Below, in pieces: positions 52,313 to 60,889 of a stretch of 64,000 bases of DNA. The notes beneath the pieces were generated by a model that made no database searches, had not been told where the DNA came from, and saw only the letters and a program-made list of their open reading frames with translations. The stretch comes from Caballeronia sp. dw_19. Lineage in GTDB: Bacteria > Pseudomonadota > Gammaproteobacteria > Burkholderiales > Burkholderiaceae. A program made the translations under genes and the position numbers. The DNA lies in the NCBI RefSeq assembly GCF_018449515.1, contig NZ_JAAVUQ010000002.1, forward strand, positions 62,001 through 126,000. Direction: 5' to 3'. Every line of letters begins with the position of its first letter. Position 1 is the stretch's first letter.

Positions 52313-52406
52313 CGCGGCGCTCCAGCACGCGAGAGGCTCAGCGCGATTGATGCGTAAGAACTGGATGTGCCGACATTGCCATTGGGAACGGACATGACCT
52401 GAATAA

Positions 52407-52422
52407 CTGTATGGATGTACAG
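52407..52422 (-). promoter_or_regulatory. LexA (SOS) box of dinB-alkB
   Basis: CTGT-N8-ACAG with flanks AACTGTA and TACAGTA, matching the E. coli/beta-proteobacterial consensus. It lies 95-110 bp upstream of the dinB start. Confidence 0.82.
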
Positions 52423-53038
52423 TATTTTACATCAAAAGTGCTGGGCGCAATACCGTGGGGGATAGGAATTGGTTGGATGGGGGCATTAAAAATCAAAGGC
52501 TTGCCAACAAATTTGGTCACGCGCCAGATGACGCGGGACCGAATGAATTGGACTTGCTGAATGTGTGACGCGAATTTGCTGGATTTGCTGGAGTGTGAGA
52601 GGAGCCCGCATTGCGCTGGTTGCGAAAGGTTGCCGGCGGCCACAACCGGCCCTTCGACACATAGGTGACGATCCACGGGTTCACCGTGGTGCCTGGTCTC
52701 GAAAAATGGGGGGAGAATGGACTATAGAAATCATCGCTCGATGTGCGACTTCACTGCCTGCTGACGGACAGATTCGTGACGGGCTCATCTGTGGCGTACG
52801 TGCGGAAAGACTCGATAGAGGTGGCCGTCGCGAGCCGCCTCGGGGACTTTGTAATGACAGTCCGTTTAAGCTCAAGCAATGAGCATTTTCCACTCGTCAC
52901 TGCCGGACGTATTCAGTCTGTACGTCTGAGTCGCTGACGATGATCGCGACGCTCAACCAGCTCCCGGTCCGTGGTTTTGCTGGCAGGAGATACCTCCATG
53001 CTTTCCAGAAAATACCGTCAGAGACCAGAATGTGCCGC
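52423..53038. other. 616-bp region without a gene
   Basis: Only short unsupported frames on both strands; no RNA gene or repeat recognised. The base composition in parts is less GC-rich than neighbouring genes, so it may be old decayed sequence. Confidence 0.4.
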
Positions 53039-53614
53039 TTATGCGCTGGTCGAAAGCAGGCCCGTTGTCTGACCGCTGGCCAACATCAACTGGGCTAGGG
53101 CACCTTGCGCGCTCTGCAACTGAGTCGCGATCTGGCTGACCTCGCTGGTATTCGAACTTTGCGCCGCCGCGCTCAACGCGCTTTGCGCACTTTGCAACTG
53201 GGCCATGATCTCGTTGATCTGGCTACTGTTAGCGCCACCGGCCGCGCTGCCGGTGCTAGACGATACCTGCGCGAGCTGGCCTTCGAGGGACGCGACCAGT
53301 GCATTCATCTCGTCGAGTTCGGTCGTCGAGGAACTGCTGGAAGAGGCTGATGCACCACCGCCACCGCCACCACCACCGCCTGCGGGGCGCGAACCCGAAG
53401 TGGAGGTGGAGGGTGTCGAGCCGGACGAAGCTCCGCCCGTCGCTCCGCTCGACGACGTACCGCCGGTCGCCCCTCCAGTCGAGGAGGGCGTGCCGGTGGA
53501 CGCTCCACTCGTCGCGGACGACGCGCCGGTGCTGCCGGCCTTCGAAACGGACGACCCGCTGGCACCCAAGGCGGTCTCGGTTGCCGTAGCAGCGGTTGCT
53601 GACTGGATCTGCAT
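53039..53614 (-). CDS. Ser/Gly/Thr-rich low-complexity protein
   Basis: A 191-residue protein in two parts: an extended Ser/Thr/Gly/Ala-rich region (about 10-95, including nine glycines in a row) and a C-terminal helical region with three related stretches ELDEMNALVASLEGQLAQV, QINEIMAQLQSAQSALS and EVSQIATQLQSAQGALAQL, which look like FlxA-type helical repeats. I prefer ATG 53614 (MQIQSATAAT) to a TTG further upstream. A frame on the opposite strand is equally long but rich in Pro/Glu in a way expected from the mirror of this repeat. Confidence 0.5.
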   Translation of the reverse strand: MQIQSATAATATETALGASGSSVSKAGSTGASSATSGASTGTPSSTGGATGGTSSSGATGGASSGSTPSTSTSGSRPAGGGGGGGGGASASSSSSSTTELDEMNALVASLEGQLAQVSSSTGSAAGGANSSQINEIMAQLQSAQSALSAAAQSSNTSEVSQIATQLQSAQGALAQLMLASGQTTGLLSTSA

Positions 53615-53984
53615 GGAAGGTCTCGGTTGGCTCGAAACGGTAGATTTCGGTTTGGGGCTCGCAGCCAATCGCCAGGAAGTGCCCCATTACCGCCCTATCT
53701 TCTCAATAACGGCAGGCTGAATGGTTTCTTGAGCCGATTTTTCAATGTTTCGGTATCGAGATCCGGCGCGGGACAGCTGCTAATGCCGCGATGCCGAGCC
53801 GCCCTGGACGGCCTTGCTTGCGAACGCATGGTCGGATTCCACCCACGAAGCAGCCGTTCAATTCGCGGTTATGAACGTTGCTTGTTCCGCCGAAGTGGCC
53901 ATGCGCGGAGATTGACCACGAGTCACGGCTGACGTCCGCTCCTAAACCGCTATTATCGGTATTCGCCCTAAAGGAGAATAGCCG
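53615..53984. other. intergenic region, no gene seen
   Basis: About 370 bp between the Ser/Gly-rich gene and the cupin gene. It ends with the strong AAAGGAG ribosome site of the cupin gene. Confidence 0.4.
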
Positions 53985-54467
53985 ATGAGCCGACCGGATT
54001 TCATCAAACACTGGACTGAACTAGAAGAATCGAATGTGCATTCGTATCGCGGCGATACCGAGCCAATGGCGCTAGACGCGCCGCTTTCCGCAGCACTCGG
54101 CATCACACGTATAGGCATTCATCATGTGAGGCTTCTGCCCGGCCGGCGGACGTCATATCCGCACGCCGAAAGTACCGAGCAAGAGTTTGTGTACGTGATC
54201 GAGGGCAGGCCCGATGTCTGGATCGACGGAGTGCTGCATCCCATTGGTGAAGGCGATTCCGTCGCGTTTCCGGCAGGCACCGGAATCTGCCATACCTTCA
54301 TTAACAATACGAAGGACGAAGTCAGGCTGATGGTGATCGGCGAACGTCCGCGCGACGACAACCGTATTCGTTACCCGCTCAACGAAGCGCACGAACTTAC
54401 CCGCCCTGACCGCTGGGTGGACTGGCCCGCTAGACCGCTTGGGGAGCATAACGGGATGCCGGACTGA
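53985..54467 (+). CDS. cupin-domain protein
   Basis: A 160-residue single-cupin protein. Motif 1 is RTSYPHAESTEQEFVYVIEG, which lacks the second His of the usual HxH (HAE instead), and motif 2 is DSVAFPAGTGICHTFINN with the conserved His. The metal site may thus be His/Glu/His. The C-terminus (RPDRWVDWPARPLGEHNG) is similar to a group of small cupins near sugar or aromatic metabolism genes. No operon partner is nearby; the substrate is unknown. Confidence 0.82.
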   Translation: MSRPDFIKHWTELEESNVHSYRGDTEPMALDAPLSAALGITRIGIHHVRLLPGRRTSYPHAESTEQEFVYVIEGRPDVWIDGVLHPIGEGDSVAFPAGTGICHTFINNTKDEVRLMVIGERPRDDNRIRYPLNEAHELTRPDRWVDWPARPLGEHNGMPD

Positions 54468-54854
54468 GTAAGTGGATGATAAGTGGATGACCGCAATGGC
54501 CGATGACAGCGCGCAAACTTCGCCCGACGAACGTCCGCTTCGATCTGCGAAGAGCCATTGATGCTTCGACATATCGGAATTCCACTTGGGGTCGTTAAGC
54601 GCCTCTCGCGCGCTCTCTCTCTGAACTAAGCCTCATCGGCAAGTTGCCTGGAGCCGACTGCGGCACGCGGTGGTCCTTCGAATTCCGTGCTGGTCCAACG
54701 AACTCCGTTTCCCGACAATACCGTAATCGCTTGCGGTGCCGCGTGGCGGTCCGGAGCCTTAGATCAAGGCACGCTCCGCAGGAAAGTAACGCAGTTCACA
54801 CGACGCCTTGAGAGGCACTTAACGCTCCGGCATTCACCTCAATCAACCGATGCT
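54468..54854. other. intergenic region, no gene seen
   Basis: About 390 bp between the cupin gene and the convergent LysR gene. No recognisable gene or RNA; short frames only. Confidence 0.4.
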
Positions 54855-55736
54855 TCACGAAGCCGCCGGTATCTTCGCCGCGCGCACGAATTCGACGAAA
54901 CGCGTAACCACCGCGTTATCGCGGCTCGCCTGCCACGCCAGCCCGACTTGCCAACGGGCGGCCGCGTCACGCAAGGCCAACACCCTGGCATCCCGCAAAA
55001 GATACTTCGCCCTGGACGGCAAAAATGCAGCGCCGACGCCAGCGGCGACAGCGGCAAGAACAGACTGAATATCGTCAGTCTGCTGAATCACGCGGGGCAC
55101 GAAATCGTGCTCATTACACCAATGATCTATTTGTGCTGCCAGCCCGGGGCCACGGCTGCGCGCGAGCGCGATCAAGCCAAGTTCGTTGAGATCATTTAGA
55201 TCAGACGGAAGGCGCTTCCATTTTGCGTGCCGAGGCACGGCCAGCGCCAACGCCTCGGTGAGCAACGGCACACACGATAACCCGCTATCGGCCGGCATGC
55301 GGAGGAAGCCCACATCAAGCTTCCCTGCGAGAAGCTGGCGGGTTTGCTCGGCTGAAGAAAGATCATTGAGCGACACGCCGACGTTCGGATTCAGTCTTCG
55401 AAATTCCGCGATCAGTTGCGGCGCCAGGGTCAAGGTCGTGAGCCCAAGCCCTACGCGCAAATATCCACGCTTTCCACTGCTCGCTTCGCGGGCGCGTGCG
55501 ACGAGTTCGTCCGCATCGCGTACCAGCGTTTGCGCGCCAGCAAGGAACTCGGCGCCGAATGCAGTCAGTTCGGCGCCATGCCTGCCGCGTTCAAAAAGCC
55601 GCGCACCCAAGGAGTCTTCCAAAGCAGCCACCTGTTTGCTAAGGGCGGGTTGAGTGACATTGAGCGCTTCGGCGGCGCGGCCGAAATGGTGGAGTTCCGT
55701 CACGGTCAGGAAGGCGCGTAGAAGTTTGAGTTCCAT
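54855..55736 (-). CDS. LysR-family regulator of the nitrilase-like gene
   Basis: A 293-residue LysR regulator: HTH LLRAFLTVTELHHFGRAAEALNVTQPALSKQVAALEDSLGARLFERG and effector domain with GYLRVGLGLTTLTLAPQLIAEFRRLNP. It is divergent from the carbon-nitrogen hydrolase-like gene across 100 bp that contain repeated ATTGAATG-like AT-rich motifs. The layout is that of a LysR protein controlling its divergent neighbour; the effector is unknown. Confidence 0.9.
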   Translation of the reverse strand: MELKLLRAFLTVTELHHFGRAAEALNVTQPALSKQVAALEDSLGARLFERGRHGAELTAFGAEFLAGAQTLVRDADELVARAREASSGKRGYLRVGLGLTTLTLAPQLIAEFRRLNPNVGVSLNDLSSAEQTRQLLAGKLDVGFLRMPADSGLSCVPLLTEALALAVPRHAKWKRLPSDLNDLNELGLIALARSRGPGLAAQIDHWCNEHDFVPRVIQQTDDIQSVLAAVAAGVGAAFLPSRAKYLLRDARVLALRDAAARWQVGLAWQASRDNAVVTRFVEFVRAAKIPAAS

Positions 55737-55836
55737 TCCATAAAATAATTGAATGTGTCGAATGATTCATTTTACTTATTGAATGCCGGGCGGTCCAATG
55801 GACTCTTCATGAGCTCTTCAGTCAGGCGGAAAACAA

Positions 55837-56844
55837 ATGTCTCTATCCTCGCCCCCTCCATTCAAGGTTGCGACGGTCCCGCTGATCTCCTTGCGCGGAA
55901 ATGCATCGCACAACGTTGCGAACGTTTCAGCATGGCTCGCCGATGCCGCGCTTCAAGGAATCTCGCTGGTTGTTTTTCCTGAGGCCAGCCTGGCCGGATA
56001 CGGCGATACCCTGAACCTTCGTCGCCGCGAGCTTCTAACGCTCGCCGAGCCGCTCGATGGTCGCTCGATCGATGAAGTCGCCAATGCAGTGGAGCGCACC
56101 GGCGTGGCGGCGGGTGTGGGATTCATCGAGCGTGCGCCGGATGGGAGATTGTTCAACAGCTTTGTGATTTGTATGCCGGGAGGCGTGCGTTGTTGTCATC
56201 GAAAACTGCACGTGGTTGAACACCCCGGTATAGAACGGGGCGAGCAGTACACCGTCCTCGATACGACGTGGGGCGTCCGTATCGGCATTCTGATTGGCGC
56301 GGATAATTATCTGATCGAGAACGTTCGCATGACGGCGCTGATGGGCGCGACGTTACTCGTTGCGCCGCATCGGACATATGGTTCTGACGGACATGGAGAG
56401 GCCGCGTTACAGCGGCTTTCTTCAGCGCAGCGAACTCGACCGCACCTCGTGCATGGCGCGGTCGCCGCAGAAAATGCAGATGCAGCGAACTGGTTGCGGC
56501 GGTCGTTGATCGCGCGAGCATCCGATAATGGAATGTTCGTTATCTTTAGCAATGGGTCGGAGAAAGGCAGCAATCAAGGCGGCATGATCATCGACCCTTT
56601 GGGGCGAGTGCTGGCCGAACACGGATCGTCATCCAGCCCGATGATTTCCGCAGAAGTGAACCCCGACCTGATAGCGGGGAGCGTCGGCCAGCAATGTTTG
56701 ACGGCCCGTCGCTCTGACAGTGACGGGCCGCTCGTCCGTTCGATGCTGCCACGCGATAACGTGTTTGCGCAGCGCAGCGGAACCACATCAAGAGGTGCAA
56801 TTGCGCTGAGCTTCGCTCAGGTCAGCCGCATCCGCCAGACCTAG
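55837..56844 (+). CDS. nitrilase/carbon-nitrogen hydrolase homologue lacking the catalytic Cys
   Basis: A 335-residue protein of the CN-hydrolase fold. The catalytic Glu (E49 in VVFPEASLAG) and Lys (K123 in CCHRKLHVVEHPG) are present. The nucleophile region reads GVRIGILIGADNYLIENVRM, in which the position of the catalytic Cys (usual form CxDxxFPE) is Gly154. The elbow and the following GATLLVAPH are otherwise family-like, so the protein probably cannot form the thioester intermediate. Possibly a regulatory or binding protein. It is divergent from its LysR regulator and convergent with the aldo/keto reductase gene. Confidence 0.82.
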   Translation: MSLSSPPPFKVATVPLISLRGNASHNVANVSAWLADAALQGISLVVFPEASLAGYGDTLNLRRRELLTLAEPLDGRSIDEVANAVERTGVAAGVGFIERAPDGRLFNSFVICMPGGVRCCHRKLHVVEHPGIERGEQYTVLDTTWGVRIGILIGADNYLIENVRMTALMGATLLVAPHRTYGSDGHGEAALQRLSSAQRTRPHLVHGAVAAENADAANWLRRSLIARASDNGMFVIFSNGSEKGSNQGGMIIDPLGRVLAEHGSSSSPMISAEVNPDLIAGSVGQQCLTARRSDSDGPLVRSMLPRDNVFAQRSGTTSRGAIALSFAQVSRIRQT

Positions 56845-56856
56845 CGTTTCACGCGT

Positions 56857-57738
56857 TTAGTGTTCCCCATTGGCTCGGCCGATCGCGTCAAGTTCAGCGA
56901 GCACCGCGTCCGATAAGCTCAACTGCGCCGCCTGCAAGTTTTCCCGCAGATGCGCGAGCGACGACGTGCCCGGAATCAGCAGAATGTTGGGCGCGCGATG
57001 CAGGAGCCAGGCGAGCGCCACCTGCATGGGTGTTGCGCTTATCGTTTCGGCGACCGTGGACAGCACGGACGATTGGATCGGCGTGAACCCGCCAAGCGGG
57101 AAGAACGGCACGTACGCAATGCCCTTGCTCGCCAGTTCGTCGATCAGCGTGTCGTCTTCCCGCTGAACCAGGTTGTAATGGTTCTGAACGCAGACAATCT
57201 CCGCAATGCCTTGCGCCTCGGCGATCTGGGTCGCGGTCACATTGCTCAGTCCAATATGGCGCACAAGGCCCTCGCGCTGGAGTTCGGCAAGCGCTGTGAC
57301 CTGCTTTTCGATCGACCCTTCGGCCGGAGAGTGGATGTTCCCCATGATCCGCACATTAACCACGTCGAGCACGTCCAAACCAAGATTGCGCAGATTGTCA
57401 TGGGCGCCGCGCCGGAGGTCTTCCGGTTCCAGCGCCGGCAGCCACGAGCCGCCTTCACCGCGGACGGCGCCAAGCTTCGTGACGATCACGAGATCATCCC
57501 GGTACGGATGAAGTGCTTCGCGAATGAGCTGGTTGGTGATGTGCGGCCCATAGAAGTCGCTCGTATCGATGTGATTGACGCCCGACGCCACCGCTTCGCG
57601 CAAAACGGCTATGGCCGCGTCATGATCCTTCGGCGGCCCGAACACGCCGGGTCCGGCCAGTTGCATCGCGCCATAGCCCAGACGATGCACCGGACGTCGG
57701 CCAAGCTCAAAAGTGCTAACGGGCGTGAAATTCGGCAT
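56857..57738 (-). CDS. aldo/keto reductase, YdbC-like
   Basis: A 293-residue NADPH-dependent reductase of the aldo/keto reductase superfamily. The catalytic Asp58 and Tyr63 are in HIDTSDFYGP, Lys88 in VIVTKLGAV; the usual active-site His position reads VVNVRIMGN, as in E. coli YdbC-like pyridoxal reductases. The NADPH pocket is in LLIPGTSSLAHLRENL. It is divergent from a LysR gene. The physiological carbonyl substrate is unknown. Confidence 0.88.
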   Translation of the reverse strand: MPNFTPVSTFELGRRPVHRLGYGAMQLAGPGVFGPPKDHDAAIAVLREAVASGVNHIDTSDFYGPHITNQLIREALHPYRDDLVIVTKLGAVRGEGGSWLPALEPEDLRRGAHDNLRNLGLDVLDVVNVRIMGNIHSPAEGSIEKQVTALAELQREGLVRHIGLSNVTATQIAEAQGIAEIVCVQNHYNLVQREDDTLIDELASKGIAYVPFFPLGGFTPIQSSVLSTVAETISATPMQVALAWLLHRAPNILLIPGTSSLAHLRENLQAAQLSLSDAVLAELDAIGRANGEH

Positions 57739-57839
57739 GACGTGCTCCTTGATGAATGTGGAGCCAGTATGGAGGCGATTGCGCTGTTCGATAATCCGGT
57801 CTAAATTGCACGGGTTGTTTAAAAATGTGAACAGTGACC

Positions 57840-58757
57840 ATGGAATTGAATGATCTTGCCGCGTTCGTTTCAGTCGCTCGCGCCGGCGGTTTTCGCGATG
57901 CAGCCCGGATCAGCGGCGTCTCCGCCTCGAGCCTGAGCATTGCCGTGCGCCGGCTTGAAGCGAAGCTCGGCCTGCGTTTGCTCAACCGGACCACTCGCAG
58001 CGTGGCTCCGACCGAACCGGGGTTGCGCCTTATCGAAAAGCTGGCGCCGTTGTTCAGCGAGATGGAAGCCGCGCTGGATGTCCTGAACGGGTTCAGGGAC
58101 AAGCCAAGCGGTACGCTGAAACTCAACGTGCCGTCGAGCACCGCGCGGATCGTGTTGCCAACCGTCCTCGCGTCGTTCCTGAAGGCTTATCCCGACATCC
58201 GCGTGGAAGTCGTGGTCGAGGATGGTTTCGTCGATGTGCTGTCGATCGGCTGCGACGCGGGCATTCGTTACGACGAGCGGCTTGAGCAGGACATGATCGC
58301 CATTCCGATCGGACCACGCGTGCAGCGCTTCGCGACCGCTGCGGCACCGGAATATCTCGATACGCACGGCAGACCCGAGCACCCCCGCGAGTTGCTTTCG
58401 CATGCGTGCCTGCGCGGCCAATTTGCCGGCGGTGCGAAGCCTACGTGGGATTTCGAGCGGGACGGGGAGGTGGTGCGGCTGGACCCTACGGGGCCGCTCC
58501 TGGTCAGGCCCGGCGCCGCAATGGATCTTGCAATCAGTATGGCCGTGGCAGGCGTGGGCGTGATTCACCTGTTCGAGGGAATGCTGCGCCCGTACCTCGA
58601 TAGCGGCGCGTTGGAGCCGATTCTTGAACCGTGGTGGCCGAGCTTTTCCGGGCCATTTCTCTACTATCCGGGGCGTCGTCACTTGCCTGCGCCGTTGCGG
58701 GTTTTTATCGATTTCGTGAAGGCGGGTAATTCGTCATTGGATCCGCTGGCCTTTTGA
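57840..58757 (+). CDS. LysR-family regulator, divergent from the aldo/keto reductase
   Basis: A 305-residue LysR regulator starting at ATG 57840 (MELNDLAAFVSVARAGGFRDAARISGVSASSLSIAVRRLEAKLGLRLLNRTTRSV). The DNA-binding part resembles the DsdC/GstR-like group that controls reductases. The effector domain includes VPSSTARIVLPTVLASFLKAYPDIRVEVVVEDG. It shares a ~100-bp promoter region with the aldo/keto reductase gene. Confidence 0.9.
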   Translation: MELNDLAAFVSVARAGGFRDAARISGVSASSLSIAVRRLEAKLGLRLLNRTTRSVAPTEPGLRLIEKLAPLFSEMEAALDVLNGFRDKPSGTLKLNVPSSTARIVLPTVLASFLKAYPDIRVEVVVEDGFVDVLSIGCDAGIRYDERLEQDMIAIPIGPRVQRFATAAAPEYLDTHGRPEHPRELLSHACLRGQFAGGAKPTWDFERDGEVVRLDPTGPLLVRPGAAMDLAISMAVAGVGVIHLFEGMLRPYLDSGALEPILEPWWPSFSGPFLYYPGRRHLPAPLRVFIDFVKAGNSSLDPLAF

Positions 58758-58766
58758 TCTACTGAT

Positions 58767-59684
58767 CTACGCCTCTTCTTGCGTTTGCGGCACGATCGAG
58801 CTCAACCAGTCCGAGAGCGCGACAAACGGCTCGTCGTGGGCGATTTCATCGGGTGCGACGAGGTAATAACCTGACTTGCCGGACATCGGTTTATTCAGCG
58901 GCACGACCAGCCGGCCGGACGACAATTCATCCGCGAGCAAGATCTCCGGCAGCAACGCGACGCCCAAGCCCGCCTGAGCGGCACTGGTGAGCATCGTGAA
59001 CAATTCATAGCGCGCGCCGCGTACCGCTCGCACATCGTGCTCAAGCCCGTTCAGACGAAACCAGGTGCGCCAGGCGTCAGGCCGTGTCGATAAATGCAGC
59101 AGCGGCAAATCAGCAAGCTGCTCGAGCGATATCGGTTCACCGGGCGCATTCCCGGCGAGCAAGGACGGGCTGCACACCGGCACGACCTTGCCCTCTCGAA
59201 ACAGCAGCTTTCCTTGCGTTCCAGGCCAGACCGAATCGCCGAAATACAGCGCGGCGTCGAACGGCGAATCGCTGAACAGGAAAGGCTCGGTGCGTATCGA
59301 CAGATTCACGGTGATATCCGGCCGCAGCGCGCGGAATTGCGGCAGGCGCGGGATCAGCCATTGGCTCGCGAGCGTTGGAACAACCGCTATCTCCAGAATC
59401 CGCCCGACACCGCGCTGCGCCATCAATTCGAGCGTGTCACGCTCAATCCGGTCGAGATTCTTGCGCACGAGCGCCGCGTAATCACGGCCATGCGTGGTCA
59501 GCACAATGCGCTTCTTGATGCGCAGGAACAAAGCCACGCCCAGCCGGCTTTCCAGTCCCGCCACCTGACGGCATACCGCGCTTTGCGTGAGCGAAAGCTC
59601 ATTGGCGGCTCGGGTGAAGCTCTCGTGGCGCGCCGCGGCCTCGAAGATCTGCAACGCGACCAGATTGGGAATACCTTTTCTCAT
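58767..59684 (-). CDS. LysR-family regulator (GcvA-like), divergent from the lysine-degradation genes
   Basis: A 305-residue LysR regulator of the GcvA/TrpI-like type: NLVALQIFEAAARHESFTRAANELSLTQSAVCRQVAGLESRLGVALFLRI and effector domain with EIAVVPTLASQWLIPRLPQF. It is divergent from the 2-oxoadipate dioxygenase gene with 185 bp between, which makes it the best candidate regulator of the lysine-catabolic genes. It is convergent with the LysR gene at 57840. Confidence 0.9.
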   Translation of the reverse strand: MRKGIPNLVALQIFEAAARHESFTRAANELSLTQSAVCRQVAGLESRLGVALFLRIKKRIVLTTHGRDYAALVRKNLDRIERDTLELMAQRGVGRILEIAVVPTLASQWLIPRLPQFRALRPDITVNLSIRTEPFLFSDSPFDAALYFGDSVWPGTQGKLLFREGKVVPVCSPSLLAGNAPGEPISLEQLADLPLLHLSTRPDAWRTWFRLNGLEHDVRAVRGARYELFTMLTSAAQAGLGVALLPEILLADELSSGRLVVPLNKPMSGKSGYYLVAPDEIAHDEPFVALSDWLSSIVPQTQEEA

Positions 59685-59869
59685 GTTTTACCGGTACTGT
59701 TTGACGAGTCGTGTGTCGAGGGGATTGGGTGACTTGGTTCTGTTTTAGAATGAACTCATGAGTTTATATCAATTGCGCGGCTTTTTGCCGCCCTCCAGAA
59801 TCGACTTCCAGTGAATCGCCGAACCGGGCCCTGGGCTCGCGCCACGCTAGATCAGCCGGAACTGGACAA

Positions 59870-60889
59870 ATGAACTCAAATCTCGCCGCATTGCTCGCTG
59901 TTGCCCTTCCGGAATCGGATGTAACCGGGTTAGTGCGATTGATGAACTTGCCATCCGTGCTTGCCAATACCTCGCCGGGCACGGTCAGCCGTGCGGAACT
60001 GGCCCAGGCGATGAACATGGCGTTGTTCGCCGGCCTGCTCGAGCGCGTGCCAACGGGCCGCGCTTACACCGACGACCTCCAGCACACGCAAACCCGCGTT
60101 CAGTTCGACCACGGCGCGCTGCGCACCGTGCGCTGGGCTGAATCCGGCGCGTTGCCGCCGGGTGAAGCCGCGTTCACGCGCATCCTGAAGCCGCTGGGTT
60201 TTGTGCTGAACGGTACGTACCCGCTCGATCGCATCAAGATGACGGGGCGCTCGTACATGCACGCCGATGCCCCCGATGAAATCGCGCAGTATTTCGTGAG
60301 CGAACTGCATCCCGAGCGTTTCAGTCCCGAGTTCCAGCAAGCCGTAACGAACGTGATTGGCGAGAGTGTCGATTCGCTGACGCCGCAAGCGGTTGCGTCG
60401 CTGGCAGAGCTGGAGCGCGATCACTCGCTGCCGCTCACTATTGCCCTCGACTTGCTGCCCGTGCTCGTGCGCTGTTTCGAGCGTCAGCACCCCGTGCCGC
60501 GCCTGACGGACTATGAAACGCTGCGTGCCGAATCGGCAGAAATGGCGTGGATCGCGACCGAAGGCAATGCGTTCAATCACGCGACCGATCGAGTGGATGA
60601 CGTTTTCGCCGTCGCCGATGCCCAGCGCGCGCTCGGTCGTCCGATCAAGGACAGTGTTGAAATTTCGAAGTCGGGCCGGGTGCGCCAGACCGCGTTTCGC
60701 GCCGACCCCGTGCGCCGGGTTTTCATCGGTGCCGATGGTGCGAGGATCGAACGCGATGTGCCGGGTTCGTTCTACGAATTCATCAGCCGCGATGCAGTCA
60801 TGGACGAGACCACCGGGCGAGCCAAGCTCGATCTCGGTTTCGATGCCGGCAACGCCACGGGCATCTTCAAGATGACGGCGGCCGCGTGA
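59870..60889 (+). CDS. hglS: 2-oxoadipate dioxygenase/decarboxylase (DUF1338, HglS type)
   Basis: A 339-residue member of the DUF1338 family. The metal ligands proposed for Pseudomonas putida HglS are two His and one Glu; the matching positions here are H81 (FDHGALRTV), H237 (AFNHATDRV) and E303 (FYEFISR). HglS turns 2-oxoadipate into D-2-hydroxyglutarate in the D-lysine pathway. The stop overlaps the next gene's GTG start, and the downstream genes encode the two preceding steps. Identification rests on the family pattern and context. Confidence 0.85.
   Translation: MNSNLAALLAVALPESDVTGLVRLMNLPSVLANTSPGTVSRAELAQAMNMALFAGLLERVPTGRAYTDDLQHTQTRVQFDHGALRTVRWAESGALPPGEAAFTRILKPLGFVLNGTYPLDRIKMTGRSYMHADAPDEIAQYFVSELHPERFSPEFQQAVTNVIGESVDSLTPQAVASLAELERDHSLPLTIALDLLPVLVRCFERQHPVPRLTDYETLRAESAEMAWIATEGNAFNHATDRVDDVFAVADAQRALGRPIKDSVEISKSGRVRQTAFRADPVRRVFIGADGARIERDVPGSFYEFISRDAVMDETTGRAKLDLGFDAGNATGIFKMTAAA

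Noticed and set aside
53205..53720. 171-codon plus-strand Pro/Glu-rich frame opposite the Ser/Gly-rich gene
   Set aside because: Both strands are open because of low-complexity repeats. The minus strand gives regular helical repeats at its C-terminus and a normal ATG, so it was preferred, with only moderate confidence.
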